Shown one piece after another: positions 21,736-33,503 of a DNA stretch of 64,000 bases. The position numbers and the translations under genes were made by a program. The notes beneath the pieces are model-generated. The model saw only the letters and a list, made by a program, of their open reading frames with translations, ran no database searches and was not told the origin of the DNA. The first letter of the stretch is position 1. Each line of letters starts with the position of its first letter. The DNA is from Bretschneidera sinensis. Taxonomy: Eukaryota > Streptophyta > Magnoliopsida > Brassicales > Akaniaceae. The stretch lies in the NCBI GenBank assembly GCA_023935145.1, contig CM043701.1:70634317-70698316 (forward strand), written 5' to 3'.

Positions 21736-22343
21736 TTTTCTTTATTTTTCTTATGCCAAAGTGTTCTTTTTAACAAGTTATCCGATTACAGTTAGGTTAT
21801 GAAAACATATACAAAAGAATTATATGTAATACCCCACACCAATGCGTGCTAAATGTGCTCATGCAAATTTGGATCAAACTCGTGAATTCTTAAGTGCCTT
21901 GAGGTAGGTAACTAACTTTGTAAAATTCCTACTACAAGACTACGTGTTCTAGATTTTTAGCTTATTAATGAAGTGTTATCATATTTTAAATCAACTAAAA
22001 ATTTTTATTACCAAATGAACATGCATTTATCTTTTCTAAAAAAAAAAAAAACAGGGACCTAGTGTGTGCATGTGTTTCAAGTGTGTGCGTAACAGTATCT
22101 CCCACTACCCCCAAACTTTAAATACACATTATCCCTAATATATGTGTGGTATGGAAAGATCTGACCTGGGAGATGGAGAACTAGGTTGCTTGCTTTGCTC
22201 GCAACACGCCTCCAAAATTGAACTGGATGCACACACTAAGTATCTGACAAAGAAAAAGAAATATTGTTCCAGAAAACAAGAAATAAGAATAATGTTAATA
22301 TAAATATAAACAAAAAAAAAGTACTAAAATGAAAAGGATTTGT
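21736..22343 (-). other. Element B 3' untranslated region
   Basis: Homologous on the minus strand to element D 18840-19290, including one AAGTTTGGGGGTA copy (plus strand TACCCCCAAACTT near 22107). No coding sequence supported. The element B polypurine tract and 3' LTR are not found to the left; the sequence ends at the element D LTR. Confidence 0.75.
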
Positions 22344-22386
22344 CTGGGGTGCCTCCCTTGAGTGCTAAGTTTTATGTCTTCAGCCA
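22344..22386 (-). other. Conserved 3' motif, element B copy
   Basis: Minus-strand GGCTGAAGACATAAAACTTA then GCACTCAAGGGAGGCACCCC; counterpart of 18648-18688 and 41837-41883. Confidence 0.85.
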
Positions 22387-22389
22387 GAC

Positions 22390-23586
22390 GAGGTATGCTC
22401 TCATTGCTGATCATCGATGGATGCAGGAGGTAGGCAGTCAAGGATGGCCTGTAGCATCACCTTCTGTCATGTAAACTGCACCTCTAACTAATCGATTCGC
22501 TGATGGATCAAACGGGTTGCCTCACAATCTTCCCAACGGATGTCGGACAGCTCACAGCAGAAGGAATATAGCTCATCAAAAGGTGCTGATACTCCATGGA
22601 TCCCATGTCTGGCTGGTCGTCCTCCTATGAAGGGCTCATTGGTGGATGCTCGGCCTCTTTTGGATCATCTGCCATCGGTTTTGCAGTTGGAATCTGCGCC
22701 CGGGGTCCTCGGGGCATGTGAGACTGGCTAAGGCTCCATTGAGCTTTCCCAAAGAAAGGATGATCACTAACCGGGCCGTCTATAGAGGAGCCTCTAAGCC
22801 CTTTCTTCTTGAAGATGTGACTAAGCAAGAAAGGGAATGGAAAGCCCCAGGCATTAGCTGTGGTCATCTGTCGGTTATGCACCCCATCCCAGAACTTGTG
22901 TATCTGACTCCATATAATCGCTAGGATGGAGTACCAATGACCCCGGTGAAAGGTGTAGAGAGCCTGTAAAAACTAATCCCGCCACTGTGTCTTGTGTCCT
23001 AAAGGACACACATTATGCTGTAGGACTAAGTCAACGAACTATAAACGGGGAGGCAACCTAGACCAGCTCCCCGCAATGTTGTGGCGATCAGCATACAGGC
23101 CCGCACACATTCTTCTATGATATGTGGTAAAGGAAACGGGTCAGGTTGCTGCTCTATGTGGCTGTCCTCTGGTGGGGATTCATCACAGCAGTGTAAAGAG
23201 CCGACTATGTCGGTGGTGGTCAACTATATGAATTTGCCCTGGACTGAAGAAGATAAGATCTTTGGTCTGGTGCAGTCATAGGTCAGGTTCTCGTAGAAGT
23301 TGATCACAAATCGAGTATATGCCGTCGAATAGACCGACTTGAATAGCCGCTTGAGACCCCGGTTCTTGAACTCTTGGACCGCCCATCTTGTGGTGTCTAA
23401 ACTCTTGAAGTCCTCTTTCACATTAAATGATGTCTCAAACAGTATTTCACACTGTTCAAAATTGGGCCGGGATGCCTGATGGCGGTTGCTAGGAGCTCGG
23501 GATGTGGAGGCCATGTGTTGTGAGAAAACAATGTTGCTTCTGGTGTGATTGAGCTCGTGCGCAGCTGATGATGTGCTCGATCGCAT
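22390..23586 (-). pseudogene. Env-like / putative plant transposon protein of element B
   Basis: Minus strand. Starts at ATG near 23512 (MASTSRAPSNRHQASRP); open upstream to 23586. Recognisable parts of the plant transposon-protein family (PF20167-like): FYENLTYD near 23290, SVQGKFI, DSHIEQQPDPFPLPHIIE near 23140, then in another frame DLVLQHNVCPLGHKTQ near 23030-22980, FHRGHWYSI, and ANAWGFPFPFLLSHIFKKKG near 22860-22800. One stop near 23224 and at least two frame changes. The role of this ORF in Athila-like elements is unknown; it occupies the env position. Confidence 0.7.
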
Positions 23587-24395
23587 AGATTGAGCTGCAC
23601 TCGATCGTTAATTCCTAGCGCACTATCGCACTCGGTCAGGCAATAGGTCGAATACTTTATGTGCAACAAAAACCAGAAGGTGTAGAAATTACACACCGTT
23701 GAGCCAAACCTCCTATAAATATAAAAATACCCAATCAACACACAAGATAAACATATATGAATATGTAAACTAAAGATCAAGAACAGTGTGTGATGGTGTG
23801 CATGTAGGTGGAGCAAAAATTGGTTTACATACCATGTTGGATTTGGGGAATTTCAGGGGAAGATGGTCTTGTGGATGGGTGATGCACGGTGGTAGGTGGT
23901 GATTGTGACGGATGAGCGGTGGTGGTGTGGATTACTGGAGGTGAATGGGTGGTTTTCAACAAATTTAATGGTTGGTGATGGCAAGTACGATAAACCAGAG
24001 GAAAAAGTGTGCTGGAGCATAATGTGAGAAAAGTGGGGTTGTGAGTGAAGTGCGAATAAAAATGCCACGTGCTTTCTCTACCCCGAGTGCGCTATAGCGC
24101 ATTTGTGAAGTGCACTCAATCGCACGTGTGCACAACTGCTTAATGTGATGCGCTCGCGTGCATTGGAGTGCAGGGTGAGAGGGCGCTTGAGCGCATGTGG
24201 TGTGCGCTCGATCGCACGACATAATTTTGTTAAGAGTAAAAAGAGTTTAAATAAAGAAATAAATAAGGGGAAAATAGGAACGATATAGTCATACCATCTT
24301 ATAGTGGCCTCAGTACCACTAACCTTGATAGAGGCACTTGAGCTATATGTTATGCAAGTGGAATTGCTCAAGCGCTCTCTATGGTAGCTTCAATG
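23587..24395 (-). other. Element B spacer between protease and env-like ORF
   Basis: No coding sequence supported. Contains CGATCGCA/GCGCTCGA-rich repeats at 23570-23640 and 24080-24225 and a Gly-codon-like GGTGG-rich tract around 23870-23950. In complete elements RT, RNase H and integrase would precede this spacer; none is detectable. Confidence 0.6.
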
Positions 24396-25250
24396 CTACT
24401 TGCTTTGAAGGAGGCACTTAGGGCCCATGTCAGGTGGTTCCAGTGCCATTGACAGCTGCTTTGTCTCCAATTTTTGTGCCTGGTCAATAAAATAGGGAAA
24501 AATAGTATTAGTAAGTTTAAGATTTTCAATTTGAGGATTACACTTACTTGAAGGCTTGGGTGTGTTCTTGATGGCGTGCACAGCTCCATTAATATCTTTA
24601 ATCACATTATCATCCTCTAGCCTAATGTCTAATCTCGTATCAGCATGGTTGGGGATGGTCTCCAATGGAGCAGTGCGATGGACCTTAGAAACTTTCTCAC
24701 CAATACCTTGCATGAAGCTCACATTATGACACTCATCATCAGTTTTAGTGGATTCTAGTGTATTAAATATTTTGAATTCCATCTCTTCATCATTTACTCT
24801 CATTGTGACAATGCCCCTTTTTACATTAATATTCGTGTCAGCAGTGATCATAAATGGTCTTCCTAAGATGATAGGGAGTGGTAAAGGCATATGGCATTCC
24901 TCCATGTCTAACACAATAAAATCAGCAGGTAAAATAAATTTATTTACTCTTACCAAAACATCCTCGATGATACCTTTTGGTCGTTTGATGCTTTTGTCGG
25001 CCAATTGCAAAGTAATGGAGGTTAGTTGGAGCTCCCCCAAACCTAGTGTCTCGAATACACTGTATGGTAGCAAGTTGACACTCGCTCCTAGATCCAATAA
25101 TGCATGCTCGAAAAGCTGGTCACCTAGCCTGCAAAGAATAGCAAAACTACCCGGATCTTTCAGTTTTGGTGGTAATTTTCTTAATAGTATAGAACTCACC
25201 TCTTTGGTCAAGGCTGCTGTTTCAGCCTCCTAAAACTCCCTTTTGTTAGT
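24396..25250 (-). pseudogene. Element B protease (Athila-like)
   Basis: Minus strand. Aspartic protease domain with ALLDLGASVNLLPYSVF near 25110-25060, SITLQLADKSIKRPKGI and LPLPIILGRPFMITADT. Closely related to element C (11562-12400). The ORF is 271 codons and runs into a short pol linker, ending at 24396; RT does not follow. Confidence 0.88.
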
Positions 25251-26959
25251 GCAACAATCTTTTAAAAACTTAGCATAAGCAGGAAGTTGTTTTATTGCAT
25301 CTAATAAAGGTATACTTATTTCCACTTTTCTCAAGGTTTCGAAAACATCACTTAGTTTAGTTTCCTTTTTGGATTTTACTAACCTTTGAAGGAAGGGTGG
25401 ATGTTCATTTACCTTTTCTATCTCACTTACCTTAGATATGGAGGCTTGGTCTGGAGATGCTCATGTAGGCTCATTAGGGCCGATGATCTTACCACTTCTT
25501 AAGGTTGTTACAACATTCGGTTGTTGATGTGCTCTTGGATTAGCTAATGGCTGGGCTAAAAGCTCTCCTTGCTTTCTGGTACTCAGTTCCTTGGCCAATT
25601 GCCCCATTTGTAGCTCTAGTCCTTGGATGGCTTGATCATGTTTTGCAGTGATTTACCTCATTTCAGTTCGGAATTGCCTTGTTTCTTCCATGAATTGTTC
25701 ATGTGTATTCAGGAGTTGTTGCTGCTGAGATGCTAATTGCCTCACAAGACTTTCGAGGCCATTCTTCTTTGGTTTAGGAATAGATTGGGCTGCTGGTTGG
25801 AAGTTTTTTTTTGCTTCCCTTTACTGTTTTGATTATTGCTCCATGAGAAATTTGGGTGATTCTGCCACCCAGGGTTGTATGTGTTTGCGTAAGGGTTGTT
25901 CTTCAGTGGATAATTGTTTGGTACCATAAATTTAGCTTGCTCATGATCTGCAGATGAATATAATGGACATGTATCAGTATTATGATCAAAGTGGGAGCAA
26001 ATAGCACATACCTGGAGTGGTGTAGATGGTGGGTTAGATGAGGTGTTTTGGGCAGCCATAGCTTTAACTAATAGGTCTAGCTTCCTCTCCACAGTAGCTA
26101 TTTGAAGCGATGATCCTTCAATTAAGCTTACCTTATACATACCCTTACTCTTGGTTATATGTCTACCTCGAGAGGAGAACTGTTGCGTGTGTTCACTTAG
26201 GGTTTCGAAGAGTTCCATCGCTTTTTCGCTACTTTTCTCCATCAGTACTCCTCCACAACCTGAATCCATAATATTTTTGTTAGTTTCGCTCAAACCTTCA
26301 TAAAAAGCTTGTACCAGTTCATCTTGGGGGAGGTTGTGGTGTGGGCACTTGAGTAGTAGCTCGTTGAAGTGTCCTTAGGCCTCAAAGAATAGATCTCCAT
26401 CCTTTTGTTGGAAGGATTGAATTTCCTTTCTCATTTGCCTTGTCTTTTGGGCTGGGAAGAACTTCCTTAGAAATTTGCTAGCCAACTCCTCCCAAGTGTG
26501 GATAGAAACTACAGACAAAGAATTATACCATAATTTAGCATTATCTTTCAAGAAAAAACGGAAAAGAATTAACGTTATTCCTTCTTGGTCTAAGCCTCGG
26601 ATGTGCTAGAATTTGCAGAGGTCGAAAAACTCTCGAAAGTACAAATGTGGATCCTCACTAGGTGTACCCCTAAAGTGAGTCAGTGCACTGAGTATCTACG
26701 GAGATATGTAGTAGTTTCCTTCCGCCTCAGGTTGATATGCAATGCATGATGGTTGATCGAGGTTCTGTGGGGTGAAGGATTGCTTCATCGGCCTCCGCTC
26801 AGGTGGTTGCTGCTCGGCTATTTGCTCTACCATTGGTATTTCTTCCTCAATTTCTCATTCTGCCTCTTTCGAGTTGTCTCTAAGCCTTTTTCGGATAGTC
26901 CGCTCAAGCTCGGTATCAAGGGGAAGGAATGTCGGATGCTTGGATCGACGTCCGTGCAT
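25251..26959 (-). pseudogene. gag: Element B gag (Athila-like)
   Basis: Minus strand from ATG 26959-26957 (MHGRRSKHP). Stops near 26855 and 26700 precede the gag core (WEELASKFLRKFFPAQK, FYEGLSETNKNIMDSGCGG near 26310-26250). A zinc knuckle CAICSHFDHNTDTCP lies near 26010-25965, then YNPGWQNHPNFSW near 25880. The last part before protease (25740-25250) is in another frame and contains stops. Same family as element C. Confidence 0.85.
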
Positions 26960-27239
26960 GAATCGGTGGCAGTTACGTAAGTGAAGCAATGTTTGGGTAA
27001 CTCTCTGCTTCAATTGCACTCGAACGCACAGGAGAGTGCGCTCGATCGCAAGTGGCACAGAAAGCTCCCTAGAGTACCTGAAACAGAGAAGAAGGAAATT
27101 AATTAGGGTTTTAATGAAACGAAGAATAAGATAGAAACAGAAACTTAAAAATTTCTTTAAAAAGGAATATAATAGAATAAAAAGAAATAACAATAATTAA
27201 ACTAAACGAAAAATTAATTCTAAAAGAAATTTAGTGCAA

Positions 27240-27258
27240 TCCCCGGAAACGGCACCAA
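27240..27258 (-). other. Element B primer-binding site
   Basis: Plus strand TCCCCGGAAACGGCACCA; minus strand TGGTGCCGTTTCCGGGGA, adjacent (five bases) to the LTR ending at 27264. Athila-type, tRNA-Asp-like. Confidence 0.85.
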
Positions 27259-27263
27259 AAACT

Positions 27264-28535
27264 TGTTGGGATAGTTATCTACCTAAATAAATATGCAAAT
27301 AATCATACTAGTTTTACTTACAAGTGCACAAGGTCAATGGTAGCATAGTGTGCAAGTGCGAGATCATTTCCATAGGGATTGGTGAATTTCAATTTAGAAT
27401 TAGTTTCTTTCAAAGTAAAAAGAGAAATAGCTATAGAGTGTGAGATAATAATAATGAGAACATAGGACTATGATATCCACCACTAATTATTCTTTCCCAC
27501 TAAGTAAGGTGCCAATGCTCTAGCCTTATCATGAATATTTAATGGTTGCCAACCTAAGGGCTTGGCCCACACCTTAGGCTATTCATCTCCCTATGCAATG
27601 AGTTAGGCATGGTGTATACTCTAACTCTTTTCTCTCTTAAGGGATTCAGCATGGGTGTATATTGAGTTGTTCCTTAAGAGAGCATGAGGGCTGTGGAGAT
27701 CGGCAACCACACGGGACCTAAGGCTTGGTCCGCTCCCGGTTTCCCATGTTGATTAACCCGAGAATCCGGTGTGGATATCTCTTGTTACTAATGTCAAACC
27801 CAGGACTCAGTCATCCAAATTGATTTGACTAACTTATCCATACCACATGCATACGTTGATCAGACACACACATATGAGGAATTTAAATACAAGCAGGCAT
27901 TAATCAAATTAAACATTCTAATAAGGCTATAGCAAAGGTAATCAATGAATAAACATATGGAAAAACATAACTAGGGCTTCTATCGAGCCCTATAAGAGTT
28001 TAGTTATACATATTAGTTAAACTAAACATTCTAGACATAATGAAATAAAACAGAAAAATAAAACCGAAGAAGACTCGGGAGACGAGTCGTCAATTCCTCT
28101 CCTAAGCTTGCAACTTCAAGTCTAAAACAAAGGGTTTGGTTTATGTGTTTTATAGAGCTATTTATAGGGTCCTTAGGATGTCTTGAAACCCTAATTTCCT
28201 ATTTGGAATATGGAGACTGCTTTCCATATCTAGCTCTGCCGCCTCTAGAGTGTTTGCGCTCGATCATATGCGGATGCGCTCGAGCCTTCTTCAAGTGCGC
28301 TCGTGTGCCTGTGCGCTCGATCTCAAAGGAGCTGCGCTCGAGCAATCTTGTTGGATGGAAAAACTTGACTTTTACTCCTAAAAGCTCCAAAATATCACAT
28401 TTTTGTCCAAGTCCTGTGAAAAACACATAAAACATGAAAATGAAGTAGAATCTAAGAATCTACTGAAATAGATAAATAAAGAGCCTAACAAGCATAAATT
28501 AAGGGGCTTAAATATAACTATTTAAGCACTTATCA
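27264..28535 (-). mobile_element. LTR shared by element B (5') and possibly element E (3')
   Basis: On the minus strand it begins TGATAAGTGCTTAAATAG at 28535 and ends TATCCCAACA at 27264. Same family as 31143-32469, 62486-63797 and 63798-64000. On its left is the primer-binding site and gag of B; on its right, directly at the LTR edge, is the 3' region of E. U3 holds the CGATCG/CTCGAG repeat cluster at 28250-28345. Confidence 0.85.
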
Positions 28536-30224
28536 CCTAGCAATTCAAGCGAAAACAAGAGATGAATTCTATGGTAGGAGTCAAAACAAAGTAGAGCAAT
28601 GCTAGCATTAAACCAAGAGCAATTCACTTTTTGTCTCAGAAATTTCACATAATATACAGCACATAGAATCATTAAATATCACTTAAGTCCAAAAGTAACC
28701 CAAACATCAATCTCAAAATTGTTATCGACTCTTAACATCCATCTTACCACAATCCATTAGTCCGAAAACCCGGATGATTTTATGCATATCATTCATGAAT
28801 ATAAGTCTTGACCTCTAAAAACATAATGAATTGCGTGACATCAATCACAAATCAAGCTCCATAGGCTTATTTTTCAAATCACTCTCCACTATTGTAGAAA
28901 AATCACACTACATTGGATCAATAGGTCTTTAATAAGCTTATAACGTTAGGCTAAGGTGAAGGTTAAGAAAAAACGGGAAGGTTTCAACAAGTAAAAGAAC
29001 TTAATCTCTTAGTTTTAAATACAACCACTTTAAGCACTTGATAACCTTTACTTCAACACCCAACTCTTTCAACCTGTTTTTATAAGAGCATATCTCTTAA
29101 TAAGTCACCACTTTTCTTTTCTTTTCTTCTCTCTTTGCCATAATTCACTTCTCTTTTTCTTTTATTTTCTTTTCTTTTGTATTTTGGCATAAGACCGTTC
29201 ACCTCTTTTTTCATTTTTTTGGTTCTTTTCCACAACCCCCAACTTATCTCCTTTAATGTACTTGGGTTGTGGTATTAATATTTTTTAATATTTCCATCCT
29301 TATTTCTTTTAAGTGCTTCTCAACAAATGTGTATAACTAAGTTCTTTTAAAAGAACAGTAAGGATAAAATACTTTTAGGCTCATAAAGGTGAGTGAATGG
29401 GCTATTTGAAAGAAACAAGACTTAAATTCTTTTTTGAGGAAAGGCTCAAATAGGTGACTTGCGATAACTATAGCAATGGTAGGTTTGAAAGGCTCAAACG
29501 ATTCAAAAATGACCTATACCATATCCTAAGTAATGTGCATTCTAGGAATTCGCCTCAAGTGATTATCAAATAAGTTCTAAAGCTTGTTGAGACCACAAAA
29601 GTATTCACAACAGATCACACATAAAACTTCTCTAAATGTTTTAGACTAATCATACAATCTTACTGTAAGCTAGAGTCTCAAACCAAATGAAGATTGATAC
29701 TTAAATTATTCTCAAATCGAAGCAAGATTTAACTCTAAATGCTATATGCTATCTCAATTAAGTTCATATCATTGACATGTAAATCAACTATAAGGTTAAC
29801 ATAAAGCATGCTAAAAACAGATAAAAAGGGAAAGTAACATCAAGCAGTTCAATGAAAACAAAATACGTTTCCTCCACCCCCAACTTAAAAATTGCATTGT
29901 CCTCAATGTTAAAGATAAAGGAAAGGAAACTCCCTTTGTAAGCAAAAGTGCACACGCACTGAAAATCGTGCACCATCATATGAACTGCATGCCATTCCTC
30001 TTGCTGAAATTTTGATCTACAATATATACTAAAACAACAAAAGGAAAGAAATTGCAGTGTACCATTAAGATTCCCACCGTATGTTAGGTGAACACATGAA
30101 ATGCAAATAAATAATTAAAAATGAAAATAAAGTACGAGAAATAAAATAACGAAAAGGAAAAGAAAAAAATGTTAGTACAGTCATATGATAATAAGTAAAG
30201 TAAATAACAAGATAGGACCCAAAA
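28536..30224 (-). other. Element E 3' untranslated region
   Basis: Homologous over most of its length to element N 40262-41838 (shared: CTAGCAATTCAAG at the left end, CCCCAACTTAAAAATTG near 29880). No coding sequence supported. The tract between this region and the LTR in N (with CTACCCCCAACTAGC, the polypurine tract in reverse) is absent here. Confidence 0.75.
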
Positions 30225-31137
30225 CTAATCCTCTATGTCATCATCCTCTTCTTCATGCTCTTCTCCATCCTCAAGAGTTGGATCAAAAGATGAACCCGGA
30301 TAGGGTGGAAAAGTGGGAAAGTAATCCATGTTCCAACCAGTAGTAGAGGCAAGGTGTTGGTACATCTGACCAAAAGAAGAATACACCCCCGCTTGATAAT
30401 CAGCTTGTCTAGCCATGGAACGTTCCTGACGATCAAATCTATCATGCAAAAATTTCTGTTGCTCGTCAAACCGAATCTCTAAATGCTCAAGGCCCTCTGC
30501 AATAGTGAAATGCCTAGGGGGAGGAGGAGCTACAATTTCTGCTCTCTCTCCCGAGACTGGCGGCCTTGAGGCTTTAATTTGAGTGAGCATGCCATCATCG
30601 ATAGGCTTCTTTAGTTGCTGGGCGTCCTCATCAGGACTATATTGAACTCTAGCTTGGATGCATAATTGGGTAATTAAGGAAGGGAAATACAATCCAAGCT
30701 TTTGTTGTACAGTGTGTATGATAGAGTTAAATATGATTTGGCCCACATCAATAGTCATGCCCATCAAAATGGCATAAATTAGCATAGATCTCTCAACAGT
30801 AGATCACTATAGTGGGTAGCAGGCATCAACCTTTGACATACAAAATATTGTCAAGCTCTAGCATTGATAGTCAGAAAAGTATTGGGCAAGGTGATAGGGG
30901 TATCTACCGTCATTTTACATGTAGTGCTCGGAATACAGAGAGTATTGCAAATCTCTTCATAATTAATATTAGATGCATATGCACTGTACTCACTATTTAC
31001 TATGTCAGGGAGCCCATAGAATCTGTTGATAGATGTGCTTCTAAAAGAAACTGTTTGTCCTCTCACTCTCACCTTACCATTCCTATGTTCTTCTGCATTA
31101 GCATAGAATTCTCTAACCATATTGGTGAGGGAATGAG
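30225..31137 (-). pseudogene. Env-like / putative plant transposon protein of element E, C-terminal part
   Basis: Minus strand, downstream of the solo LTR. Contains VREFYANAEEHRNGKVRVRG near 31115-31055, INRFYGLPDIVNSEY, then after a stop at 30851 and a short broken stretch MTIDVGQIIFNSIIH and LYFPSLITQLCIQA near 30700. The C-terminal third (30600-30225) has a coiled-coil-like stretch (EHLEIRFDEQQKFLHDRFD) and an acidic tail. Matches the PF20167-type ORF seen in Athila-like elements. Function unknown. Confidence 0.78.
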
Positions 31138-32474
31138 ATGGTTGATAGGTGCTTAAATATTCATATTTAAGCCCCTTTATTTACATTTGTTAAGTCCTTA
31201 GTTATGTTAATTTAGTCCATTTTACTTCATTTCGGTGTTTCACATGTTTTTATAGAGTCTTGGAGAAAAAAAAAGCATTTTTGGCACCTAAAGGAAGAAA
31301 TATGGAAATCGTGGAGCAGCTGTTGGCTAAAGCGCGATCAAACGCACTATTGGGTGCGATCGAGCGCATCAACGCTTGTGCGCACACAAAGAAGGATCGA
31401 GCGCAACCTTGCGATTGAGCGCACAATGAATGCAATCGAGTGTACATGTACGGGCGTGAACAGTAAAACGGCAGAACCAATTTTGGAAATAAAGGAGGTT
31501 TTACATTTTAGAAAGTTTAGGGTTTCCAAAGTCTTCTAGGGTTATTCAAACCCTATAAAATACACCTGTAAACACACACAAAAGACATCCCTTCTTTTAT
31601 CTTTTGCTTAACTCGGAGTTGTAAGCTTTGGAGAGGATTGACAACCTGTCTCCACAGTATTCTTCGGGTTTTATATTTTATGTTTAGTTTATGTTATGAT
31701 GCTTATCTTAGACAGTATATGTAACTAACTCTTTATAGGGCTCGATTGAAGCCCTAGTTATGCTTTCCCATATATACATTCATTGATTATCTTTGCAATA
31801 GCCTTGATTATGATGCTTAACTTGATTAATGCCGGTGTTTATTTAAATTCCTCATATGTGTATGTCTGATTAATATGTGCATGTGGTATTGATTAGTTAG
31901 TTAGACCAATTTGGATAACCGAGTCCTGGGTCTGACAATAGTAACAAAAAAAATCCACACCAGATTCTTGGGTTAATCAACATGGGAAACTGGGAGTAGA
32001 TACCATGCCTTAGGTCTCATGTGGTTGTCGATTTCCATAAATCTTATGCTTTCTTTAGGGACAACTCAGTAGATACCATGTTGAATCCCTTAGGAAAGAA
32101 AAGAGTTAGAGTAGATACCATGCCTAACTCGGTGCTTAGGGAAATCAATAGCTTAAGGAGTAGATACCATGCTCTTAGGTTGGCAACCATTAGGTATTCA
32201 TGATAAGGCTAGTGCATTGACATATTACTCATTGGGAAAGTATAATGAGAGGTGGATATCAAAGCCATATGTTCTTATTATTATTAAAATCACACTCAAC
32301 TATTAATTCTATCTTTTTTTTATTGAGAAATTGATTCTAAAACCGAAATTCACCAATCCCTGTGGAAATGATCTTGCACTTGCACACTATGCTACTATTG
32401 ACCTTGTGCACTTGCAAGTAAAACTGTACAGTTATTTACTTATTTATTTAGGTAGATAAACGCACAACAATGGT
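31138..32474. repeat. 5-bp target duplication ATGGT around a solo LTR
   Basis: ATGGT at 31138-31142 and again at 32470-32474, exactly flanking the LTR 31143-32469. Perfect match. Confidence 0.93.
31143..32469 (+). mobile_element. Solo LTR inserted in the element E env-like ORF
   Basis: 1327 bp, TGATAGGTGCTTAAATAT...CGCACAACA, same family as 27264-28535 but in the opposite orientation. Removing it with one copy of ATGGT rejoins the interrupted coding sequence. It contains the CGATCG-type repeats at 31330-31450. No internal region remains, so the full element was lost by LTR-LTR recombination. Confidence 0.93.
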
Positions 32475-32683
32475 TGGCTAGCAAATGTACCACAATGTCT
32501 ATCAATAATCATTCTAAACAAGGTGGGGTTTGCTCTCTCTGTTATATTGAATCCTCTCTCAGGAATGGGTTTTCTAGTGTGCATCATCCTAACATATCTC
32601 TCACTAGCCTCAAAACTAACAAATTTGCCCTCATCATACTCTTGTGCTCGTTTCCCCCTTGGTCTCTTAGTCTTAGGGGCCAT
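32470..32683 (-). pseudogene. Env-like / putative plant transposon protein of element E, N-terminal part
   Basis: Minus strand from ATG 32683 or 32692 (MIQMAPKTKRPRGKR), a basic N-terminus, then FVSFEASERYVRMMHTRKP and GFNITERANPTLF, up to the solo LTR. About 70 codons remain open. Continues at 31137. Confidence 0.78.
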
Positions 32684-32692
32684 TTGAATCAA

Positions 32693-33503
32693 ATATGTAG
32701 AACAATAGTACTAATTCAAAATCAACCACCCAAATAGCACAAATGAACAACAAAGAAAGGAAATCTAGCTTATTTGATGCCTAAAGTTGGAGAGAAGAAA
32801 GATTACCAACCAACTTGAAGTTTTCTTGACGAACCCAAAATCTTCTTAGTACCAAGCTTTTTGGAGAAATTTCCAACAAAATCTGCAATATTAGTGCAAA
32901 ATCCTACAAGAAGTAATGTTAAATCAAGAAATTTTGAGTAAAAGTGAGTGGGTAAGTGAGGGTTTTGGAGAGAGGATGAGAGAGAGAGAGAGGTAATCTC
33001 AAATTAGAAATGAAGAAGAAGATGAAATTTGGCTTTAAATGGACCAGGGCATGAGTGGGCACCGCGGCTTGCCCTTTGGGGCACCGCGGCTTAAGCTAAT
33101 GTGTGCGTGTGTGCCATTCTGTGCACTGCAGCGCGCACAGTGCTTGGGTGCGGCACACGGATTGTCCTACTGGGCTGTGCGTGCATGCACACTATGCACT
33201 GCAATGCCCACAATACTGGGCCTAGGCACATGGGTTGTCCTGCTGGGCTGGTGCTGTGTGTGCACACTGTGTGCTGCAGCACGCACAGTGCTGGGCCTAG
33301 GCGCATGGGCTGTCTTGCTTTCTAAAAGAAAACTTGTTTGTTCCAAAAAAAAAATAGAGAAAAACAATATATAAATTAGTAAAAATAAAAATTAGATTAA
33401 ATAAAACTAAAAACTAAAAATTAAACTGAAGATAAACTTAACTAAAAATAAAACAAACAAAACAAAAGAAAAATAAAAGTAAAAACATACCTTTGTTGGG
33501 TGG
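32693..33503 (-). other. Element E spacer between integrase and env-like ORF
   Basis: Non-coding, with an A-rich stretch at 33360-33480, a GAGAGAGA run near 32970-32990 and GC-rich tandem repeats at 33122-33317. Position matches the leader of the env-like ORF in Athila-type elements. Confidence 0.6.
33122..33317. repeat. GC-rich tandem repeat, about 74-bp unit
   Basis: Units start near 33122, 33195 and 33270 with TGCACTGCA(G/A) and share GGGCCTAGGC and TGTCCT(A/G)CTGGGCTG. About 2.7 copies; flanked by CACCGCGGCTT twice at 33060-33090. Open frames here on both strands are low-complexity and not taken as genes. Confidence 0.85.

Noticed and set aside
22540..22924. Plus-strand ORFs of 63-92 codons
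   Set aside because: Antisense to the element B env-like ORF, which is supported by family motifs.
33039..33374. Cys-rich ORFs on both strands
   Set aside because: Caused by GC-rich tandem repeats; open in several frames at once with no conserved motif.
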